NCBI GenBank assembly: GCA_013115125.1
Contig: JABANN010000207.1
Coordinates: forward strand, 1 to 53,063
Length of the DNA: 53,063 bases
Source: Perkinsus olseni
Taxonomy: Eukaryota; Perkinsozoa; Perkinsida
Reading direction: 5' to 3'
Made by a program: the position numbers and the translations under genes. The notes below the pieces were generated by a model, which saw nothing but the letters and a program-made list of their open reading frames with translations, had not been told where the DNA came from and ran no database searches. Below, in pieces: positions 46,896-53,063 of this stretch; within the stretch, counting starts at the first letter, position 1, and each line of letters begins with the position of its first letter.

Positions 46896-49646
46896 ATGAC
46901 AACAACCGCGTTTGATGCATCGGAGAAGAGGGAAGTTAAAGAGAATGACGATACTCCGAGATGCTCCGACTTAGACGGGGTTACTGATGGACTGTCGGGC
47001 GTGATGGTAACCTCGGCAGAAGGCGCCACGGCAGTTGCCTTGGATGAGCTTGGAAGCTCTTGGACTGCAACTCTGCGAGGGGTACCCGCCTACAGGTTAA
47101 TGAGTTGGATGGGTACGCTTGCTCGCGAAGAACTTAGGTTCGAACCCACGTAAGGCTTCTTCTCAGATAACCCTTTTAACCGAGGTCATAATACCGATCG
47201 TTCCCTCCGTAGAAGATATTCCAACTCCGTCAGTGTTTCCCGCCTCGACTTCTTTGTGAGTCATTCCTGGAACGCCTCCTGGTGGGAGAAGTAATATCCT
47301 CCCGTGACGATGGATTCTGCTGTTGCAGAGGGCTGCTCAACAGTGCGCTCGATTCTTCCCTGCAGGCTCTTGGCTTTGTGTTATCTTTTCAACTACCAAC
47401 GGGCTTCCTGGTCGTCCATCGCTGCCGCCATCATCGAGGTCTCTGTTGTACTCTATATTTACTGTAATCAAAGTGCACCCGATACGAGCCTCCCCACGGC
47501 GCATTTCTTGGCTTGTATAAGTGAGTCGGATGATGGCCACTGTGAGCTAGACATCATCGCCATCATGGCAGGTACTAGTGTGTTTATTCTGCTACTACTT
47601 CTGCCCAATTTTCAGCTCACCAGAAGCAGCTACAAACTGTTCGTCGATAACTGTTGTATTCCGCAGGATGATGTAGGCGGGTGAGGGACGACGGAGGCGT
47701 CTAAGTTTTTGACGCCAATTACCATACCACACCACTCCCTACTCTTCAGCCCGTTCTCAAGGAGGTCGGCATCCGTTCTCTCGGTTCCTATCTGAGCCGT
47801 TCCTCCTCGATAATAGTGATGTGGTCGAAGTGTTACTTTGATCGCCTCTGGTGCGTCTATGAGCTTGCGGCCTTCCTGAGCCTCAAGGCCGGGGCGTTGA
47901 ATGGAGATCGGGGACCTGCCGAGAGAGGAAGTCCAGTCGTGGAGGAACTGAGCAGGGTTGGGAGGGGCATCAAAGAGTAATAAGTGACTGGGCCCGAGGG
48001 ACGCGATTTTTCTACTATACGCCGCTACAAGGGGAGATTCAGGAGCGTCCCCGGATGTGCGTTTGCAGGGTGGTTGCCGAAAGTAGTGGCTGCTTGTGCT
48101 GATTTGGTTGGTAGCGAATTGGTTCTTGGTGAAAATCTGAAGTTCTTCGAATTTGATAAAATTGCTGCTGAAAACATCAGAAAATTGAAGAGTTATTGCG
48201 TCGATTAATTCCGGTGATTATGATTTGACCCCCTTTTGGATGGCAGATGGATGGTTGGAAGCAGCTATCGGGACCAGGTCGTCTTTACCTCCCTTCCCTT
48301 AATTAAATTTGTCTTCGCCTTTACTCTAGTGGGCTTCGTAGGCAACATCCTGTTGAGCATAGAAGTGGTAATATTAATAGTAGCTTCTCATGACAGCCAT
48401 CTGCACTGGGTTCCCTCAGGCTGTGGTGGGGTCCTTCAAGGCCAGTCTGAGGGCTCGTCTCATCTGTGCTATCCCAGAGGGCCTCCTGTTGGCGGCCGTC
48501 CTCTGTCCGTTCGCTAGTCGCTACGTCCGGGACAGGGATGCCCTGGTCGATCAGATCATGACCTTCCAGATGGAAAACACAAAGTGCACAGTTGAGGCTG
48601 ATAGAGAGTAGGGCAGTTGGGAAGTCTGCTGGGTTCTAAGGGGACTTGTGAGTACGTACTGAAAGCTGCCATTATTTAGTACTGGACTGTCAGCGTCCGG
48701 AGCATCAGTAGGGGACGGGAGGATTGTCAGGGTAGTTGAAAATAGGAAGAATCATTCCTTTACCGTGCTTCGCGCTGCGCGAATCGCGCAGGGGAGGTAT
48801 TTACTACCGGCATACTTTGAAGGGTCTCAATTTCTCCCAAGCGTTCCTCAGCGTTGGTATGACGCATGAATGGCACCTTCGCTTTGTTGTTCAAGGTTTG
48901 TGACGGGGAGGATCTCTGCTATGTATAACGGTGATCTCACGACCTTCGAGAGAGTCGTCAAATCTGAGGTGGGAAGGGCGGCACGGCAGACGCTGGGAAT
49001 CAGGCGAGGAACGATACCTTTCAAATATGTACTGGGGATGGGGCCTTAAGGGGGGACGCCCTTAGTTCGATTGTACTTCGCAATTTTATGAAAGTTTTAT
49101 CAGGTAGTTCTCCTGTCTACTGTACATATAAACCTAGCACTGTGTCTGTTGCCTCCCGACATCATCATCTGGGGTCCCTTTTGGTCAGTGGGTTGCTTCC
49201 TCCCTCAAGTACTACTGGCCTTCACGAGGATGCCACTTTATATTTTCATTATTCTCACGGGAGCTCGAACAGCGGAGAGTTCTCCGACCAGGACCAGACG
49301 AGCGCTGTTTTTTCTTTTTGTGGGTTGTTGGTCTATTTTCAAGGTCAGTCTGGAGCTGGTCAGCGAGGGCCACCCGTACACGCTCATCCCGTTTTGTTTG
49401 ATTCATTCTATTATCTGTATCGCGCTCTACTTTCCTGTTTTCCCCAGGGAGAGTCGGGGCTGCTTGTCCCGCTTTATCGATCTCATATTTCCGGTGGATG
49501 TTGACGTCGAGGATTTGAACTCTTCTTCTGTTCGGGTGAAAGTTGCTGGTGTGGCTGATCTCGGTGGTGGCTCGAAGAGTCTCCCGTCGCTGAGGAGAGT
49601 TCAACTGGGTGCTGTCTCGAAGGTCTACCATGCGAGAAGCTGGTGA
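46896..49646 (+). CDS. TIR-like domain protein with multiple membrane spans
   Basis: Multi-exon gene of a membrane-protein family common in dinoflagellates and Perkinsus. A possible start is MTTTAFDASEKREVKENDD at 46896. Exons: to 47149 (LRGVPAYRLMSWMGTLAREE), 47234-47290 (SRLDFFVSHSWNASWWEK), 47366-47672 (LLALCYLFNYQRASWSSI, hydrophobic segments, then KLFVDNCCIPQDD) and 47750-47886 (EVGIRSLGSYLSRSSSIIVM, WSKCYFDRLWCVYELAAFLS). The FVSHSW, VDxxCIxQ and S..IIVMWS..YFxRLWCVYELAAF elements are the strands and loops of a TIR-like fold. Later parts: ENTKCTVEADRE (about 48570), DLTTFERVVKSEVGR (about 48935-48985) and membrane segments DIIIWGPFWSVGCFLPQVLL and ALYFPVFPRESRGCL (49149-49646). Joins after 47886 are approximate. 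Catalytic NADase activity cannot be judged from the sequence. Confidence 0.78.
48775..48791. repeat. Perfect palindrome, 8-nt arms, 1-nt centre
   Basis: CTGCGCGA-A-TCGCGCAG within the TIR-like gene, probably in an intron. Confidence 0.8.
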
Positions 49647-50612
49647 GACTGGGAGGAGCGGTTTGGCTTTGTTGAGGCCTCTTACGATGGTTTTATCCGG
49701 GCTTTTACGATTGGAGTGTTCGTGTTGAGAGTATCTTGAGGTTGAATCTGGCAGGATGCGGAATAGGTCAGGCTGGCTCTTTCTTTGAATCTCGGAGGAT
49801 TAACTTAAGCCTCAGCTTGGCCAGGAGCAAGGCAGGCCATTTGAGCGGGCGTAGAATTCCAGCCTTCTCTCCTCAGAGCGCTTAACACCTCCACGATTTA
49901 CTCTCGTGAATCCCGATTCAATCCCGATCTAGTATACGGTGAGTTGTCACTGGCGTGATCACAGTCGTTGTTCCATCAGCCCGACATTGGCCAGCCGCAG
50001 GCAAGTCAGTAAGGAGGCAAGAGAGGAAGCATCACCCTCAGCTCAGCCTCACTTCCTCAGACACCACTACCCTCACTGCGACTTACGCAGCTTTGTTGCT
50101 CTCCCTGATCCGAGCGTGTCGGTGGCCTCTCATGGTAAACATGATGCGCCGATCGTCTAGTGCATGCGTGCATAGCTGATTCCCCTCCCGAGAGTGAGCT
50201 TAGAAGAGAACACAGCCTTTACACTCCTTCTCGCCTTGCTCTGAGCAACCACGGAGTATCCCCTCCTTCTATTGGACTCAACTCCACACGATCAGGGTGA
50301 GAACGACAGGCTAGTCGGGGGGAGGTAGAGCGAGCAATCCTCGGGGCATCTAATGTTCGCTCTGGCAAGAAAAGGGGATGATGTTACTGGAGCTTCGAGA
50401 ACATATTTGTGTCGGGCAATAGTGGCCCGGTGGCGGAGCGACGCGCGGAACTAGCGTCTTCATAATGCAAGATGAATGCTATTATGGCTAGCTGAGTGCG
50501 GTGGAGAGAATCCTGCGACCTTGCTGGTTGTTGGTGATGTTGACAACATCATGTTGTGGTATGGGTCTGCTGTGTCTAAACCAATACCACAACATCATGT
50601 TGTGGTATGGGT
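49647..50612. other. Region downstream of the TIR-like gene
   Basis: No gene recognised. It contains a GT..AG unit at 49732-49772 that belongs to the GTATCTT intron family (see that entry). It could be an intron of an unrecognised gene or a free copy. Confidence 0.35.
49732..49772 (+). repeat. Intron-family element outside a recognised gene
   Basis: Begins GTATCTTGAGGTTGAATCTG, has GGCAGGATGC where the hairpin partner AAGATAC is expected, and ends AATAGGTCAG. It aligns with the CDPK intron 18544-18594 and the copy at 52447-52482. Confidence 0.7.
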
Positions 50613-50628
50613 TTAGACACAGCAGCCC
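50564..50628. repeat. Near-perfect palindrome, 32-nt arms, 1-nt centre
   Basis: Arms 50564-50595 and 50597-50628 around C at 50596, two mismatches. The core ATACCACAACAT-C-ATGTTGTGGTAT is exact. Part of the core is repeated just upstream (50543-50557, ACAACAT-C-ATGTTGT). The right arm contains the stop codon of the secreted protein. Confidence 0.95.
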
Positions 50629-50861
50629 TCGCAAGAGAACCCACAAGTCTCGTGGACAGCAAAGCACCAGCCGGGAATGATCTGTGCACTCCCTTCCTTG
50701 CAACCAAGGCAATAGTCGCAGAACTCGTCAACCGGCCAAGGAGGGCTCACGGGCTCGATGATGATGTCGAGCTCGGAAGGGGCGCTTGTGGTGCTGGACT
50801 TAGGTGGACGAGGGGCGGCGGTGGCGATGGACAGACTTGTCATAATAAGAATACCCTTCAT
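50613..50861 (-). CDS. Small secreted Cys-rich protein
   Basis: 82 residues, intronless, minus strand. Starts MKGILIMTSLSIATAAPRPP, a signal peptide. After a Ser/Thr/Pro linker (KSSTTSAPSELDIIIEPV) comes a Cys-rich tail: EFCDYCLGCKEGS, PGWCFAVHETCGFSCEGCCV. Eight cysteines imply a disulphide-stabilised secreted domain. It is a relative of the protein at 45462-45901. Function unknown. The ATG at 50861 was chosen because it gives the signal peptide; the frame is open further upstream. Confidence 0.55.
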   Translation of the reverse strand: MKGILIMTSLSIATAAPRPPKSSTTSAPSELDIIIEPVSPPWPVDEFCDYCLGCKEGSAQIIPGWCFAVHETCGFSCEGCCV

Positions 50862-51609
50862 GTTGGTGCGATGAGGGTTGATGGTGGTCTGGTCGGGCGA
50901 GCCACCCAGCTGCGGCTGAATCGATCTTTCCGATCGGAGACTTGTGCGGGTGGTGCTCGGGTAGTCGATGATGATGATGATAACTCTGGCAAAGGCAGAT
51001 AGTGCCCGAATTGGGCCCGGCAAGGTTGGCCAGAGTGCAGAGAATGATACTCAAAAGGCTGTACTTGAAATCGTTTGAGGAGGAGCAGCTAGGAGGAAGC
51101 GAATGCCATCGACCGACTACGCGTACAGGCCCGCACCAGCATCGAAGGCGTCGGAAAATATCGCTGGACTCGACTCAGACGGAAGTATAGAATGATGTAG
51201 CAGAGCAGGCCTGATTGATCTTCCTCATGCAGCCCTAGGTGCCACGGACCGTCTAAATGGCTACAGCGTTAAGCGATGAGGTAGTTTGTAGTGTAAGCTA
51301 GTACGGAAGCTCCTACACGCGGGCGCAGAAGGGCAGCTGGTGGCTAATGGGACTGAAGCCATTGAGAGTGTTGGTGGTAGAAGGACCTCTCACCCGCTGC
51401 CGCCCTAACGAGCTCGAGATGACCTTGTCAGCTCCCGCGTGGATGGCTGCAAAGGCCGCTACGACGGGAAGGGGGAGTTCCCGAGGCCCAGGACTCTTTT
51501 ATTGGGAGGGTGGCGGTATCTACTTGGCAGGAGCGGACCGGCGGGCCTCCAACTGCTGTGGGGTGCCTTAGGTGACGCTGCTTGAAATTTTCTTTATTTG
51601 TAGCAAGAA
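50862..51609. other. Intergenic region
   Basis: No recognised gene. Frames at 51002-51190 and 51347-51571 lack motifs and supported splice sites. Confidence 0.3.
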
Positions 51610-51626
51610 GACTACACGGTGTAGTC
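51610..51626. repeat. Perfect palindrome, 8-nt arms, 1-nt centre
   Basis: GACTACAC-G-GTGTAGTC, immediately before the AATTTCG element at 51625. Confidence 0.8.
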
Positions 51627-51785
51627 TACACCTTTTAAAGGCCTATTTCGCGATCAGTAAGATCAATTTCCCAGGGCGAGCGATCACCCGCGCCAAGATA
51701 TGCCTTAGTAAGATCAATTTCGCCAGCGCGCGCGATAGTACGATCAATTTCGACGAAATGCGGAAATCAATTTCGCTGGTGGTAG
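51625..51785. repeat. AATTTCG repeat family, copy B with extra units
   Basis: The first 82 bp match 36664-36745. Further ATCAATTTCG units follow at about 51714, 51738 and 51763, the first continuing as CCAGCGCGCGCGA. The extra units make this the most complete member in the window. Confidence 0.8.
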
Positions 51786-51970
51786 ATTCTATTTCGCTGT
51801 TGTGACGGATTCTGACGTCCGACGGTTGTAGGCCGGCCGTTTCGCCTATCATGATGCAAAATCCGAGTCACAAAGCTGATCATGATGAGCGCTGATGTAG
51901 TGGCCAAGTTTTGTACTTAACTCCCCTCAAGTATGGGCGTGGGAAGAGACCTCGTCGTCTCTAGTCGATC

Positions 51971-52427
51971 TCAACGGGTCGCCTGGTAGGAGTGTCTCCT
52001 CCCCGGCTGATCGATTCGCGACTTGAGCTCTGTCGCCTGGTAGGAGTGTCTCCTCCCCGGCTGATCGATTCGCGACTTGAGCTCTGTCGCCTGGTAGGAG
52101 TGTCTNNNNNNNNNNNNNNNNNNNNNNNNNNNNNNNNNNNNNNNNNNNNNNNNNNNNNNNNNNNNNNNNNNNNNNNNNNNNNNNNNNNNNNNNNNNNNNN
52201 NNCCTCCTCCCCGGCTGATCGATTCGCGACTTGAGCTCTGTCGCCTGGTTGCGGACGAAGAGCCGGGATTTTATGCCCATGGATTTCTCAGCTTCCTCCC
52301 TCGGCGCGTTGTCGGCAGACAACGCCGCTTTCCTTAGTTCTTCGGCGCGGTGCTTGCGTTGGGGCTGAAAGTTGGGTAAAAACTTGGAGTTGTGAAGGCT
52401 GTCAAAAAAGATGGATTTACACGTCAC
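51971..52427 (-). CDS. Protein of 18-residue tandem repeats, interrupted by an assembly gap
   Basis: Minus strand. The N-terminal part (QPQRKHRAEELRKAALSADN, EEAEKSMGIKSRLFVRNQ) is followed by the unit ATELKSRIDQPGRRHSYQ, encoded by a 54-bp DNA repeat. Units start at 51978, 52032, 52086 and 52240 on the plus strand, with 97 Ns at 52106-52202. The last unit ends HSYQATR and stop at 51971. The spacing across the gap (154 bp) is not a multiple of 54, so the N count is only an estimate. The repeat length keeps the reading frame, supporting coding. Basic and polar; function unknown. A first ATG at 52427 is plausible, with a divergent gene starting at 52496. Confidence 0.5.
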
Positions 52428-52446
52428 GAAGACTACCAGTTTCAGC

Positions 52447-52482
52447 GTATCTTTAGGTTGAACCTGGCAAGATACAAAACAG
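52447..52482 (+). repeat. GTATCTT..AAGATAC hairpin element in a divergent 5' region
   Basis: GTATCTTTAGGTTGAACCTG is followed by GCAAGATACAAAACAG. The 52447-52475 part folds on itself: GTATCTT with AAGATAC and AGGTT with AACCT. It begins GT and ends AG, so it could be a 5' UTR intron of the 52496 gene. Confidence 0.75.
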
Positions 52483-52495
52483 GTTCCTTCCTTTA

Positions 52496-53063
52496 ATGGT
52501 CGAGAAATCCATTAGTAAAGTCGCTTCGTCGGCTGCGGCGGGTGGGAGCAGAGAAGGGGAGGCCATCAGGACGTTCAAAGGGGAGTTCAGTTTCCTGTCC
52601 AACTTCAGCGAGGACCCAGTCAGGATGGACGATGGTAGTAGTAGTTTTTGTTTTGTTTTGTGCTGGGGGCACGACATCTCCTGCTTCTGCAGTATGGCCG
52701 TATAGCCCCTGGCTCGGTGAGCCTGACGGCACGCACAATCACTTACGAGTATGCATGAGTTACGTACAATACCAACTGTTACAACCTGTTATTGTAGGGC
52801 CCACTCCCACGTTCCAACTCAGTCGTCTTGTCATTCCTTCCACGAGGGCGCTACCATCCTGAGGAAGCGCCTGACACGGTTCAAGCCTGTTTCGCCTGCG
52901 CCGACGAGAGAATCCCTGATGAGTGCCATGCCCCTCGAGGTTCTCTCTCCTGACAGGAAATCTACCGAATAATGATCAGGCCAAATTTTACGACGAATTC
53001 TACTCAGCTTAACAGCTGGGCAACTGAAAAAGTGCGCCAGGTCCTCGCTCGGTCCACAGCAAT
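52496..53063 (+). CDS. Possible NADAR-domain (YbiA/DUF1768-like) protein, 5' part
   Basis: Starts MVEKSISKVASSAAAGGSRE. Then comes RTFKGEFSFLSNFSEDPVRM, close to the NADAR opening motif (F..GxxxxLSNFxxxPV). An intron probably begins GTAGTAGTAG at about 52634 and ends TGCAG near 52691; the next exon reads YGRIAPGSVSLTARTITYEY, where NADAR proteins have a (T)YxTxEH-like segment. NADAR enzymes act on ADP-ribose-linked metabolites or modified guanine. The gene runs to the window edge, so the catalytic part is not fully visible. Last readable segment: LNSWATEKVRQVLARST. Confidence 0.45.

Overview
The window is nuclear DNA of a protist alveolate. Many genes are split by introns of about 40-55 nt with GT..AG ends, and the gene set combines a calcium-dependent protein kinase (CDPK), an intraflagellar-transport protein, dinoflagellate/Perkinsus-type membrane proteins and expanded secreted families. 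The best fit is Perkinsus (a flagellated parasite of molluscs) or a close relative. This is an inference from gene content and gene structure; no rRNA or other marker is present. I found no complete tRNA or rRNA gene and no CRISPR array.

Layout. 1-2.5 kb: a pepsin-like aspartic protease with an altered first active site (+), flanked by diverged direct repeats. 3.5-7.7 kb: a coiled-coil protein built of exon-sized RYADG repeats (-). 8.2-14 kb: a SulP/SLC26 anion transporter with STAS domain and a C-terminal IQ-like motif (-), interrupted by an assembly-damaged G/C tract. 14.5-16.3 kb: an unrecognised multi-exon gene (+). 16.7-19.4 kb: a CDPK (+). 19.5-22.2 kb: a Ser/Arg-rich unrecognised gene (+). 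22.9-25.8 kb: CLUAP1/IFT38 (+). 26.0-26.6 kb: a peroxisomal SCP2-domain protein (+). 26.7-28.4 kb: a double B-box protein (+).

The right half is sparser and richer in duplication. It holds a secreted protein (30.5 kb), a stray copy of one B-box exon plus its intron (32.9 kb), two copies of a GH18 chitinase-like gene (34 and 40 kb, one frameshifted, one truncated), an arylsulfotransferase-like gene (37-38 kb), a compact young-looking LTR element with identical ends (41.2-42.4 kb), small secreted Cys-rich proteins (45.7 and 50.7 kb), a TIR-like multi-membrane-span protein (46.9-49.6 kb), an 18-residue tandem-repeat protein (52 kb) and the start of a possible NADAR-domain gene (52.5 kb to the edge).

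Two genome-scale signals are not explained by ordinary annotation. First, many introns share a GTATCTTAGGTTGAA-type motif, and some can fold into a hairpin, which resembles an introner-like intron family. Second, there are many perfect or near-perfect palindromes whose two arms are separated by exactly one base, with arms from 7 to 35 nt, especially around the secreted gene families. The genes do not form an operon; each is an independent eukaryotic unit.
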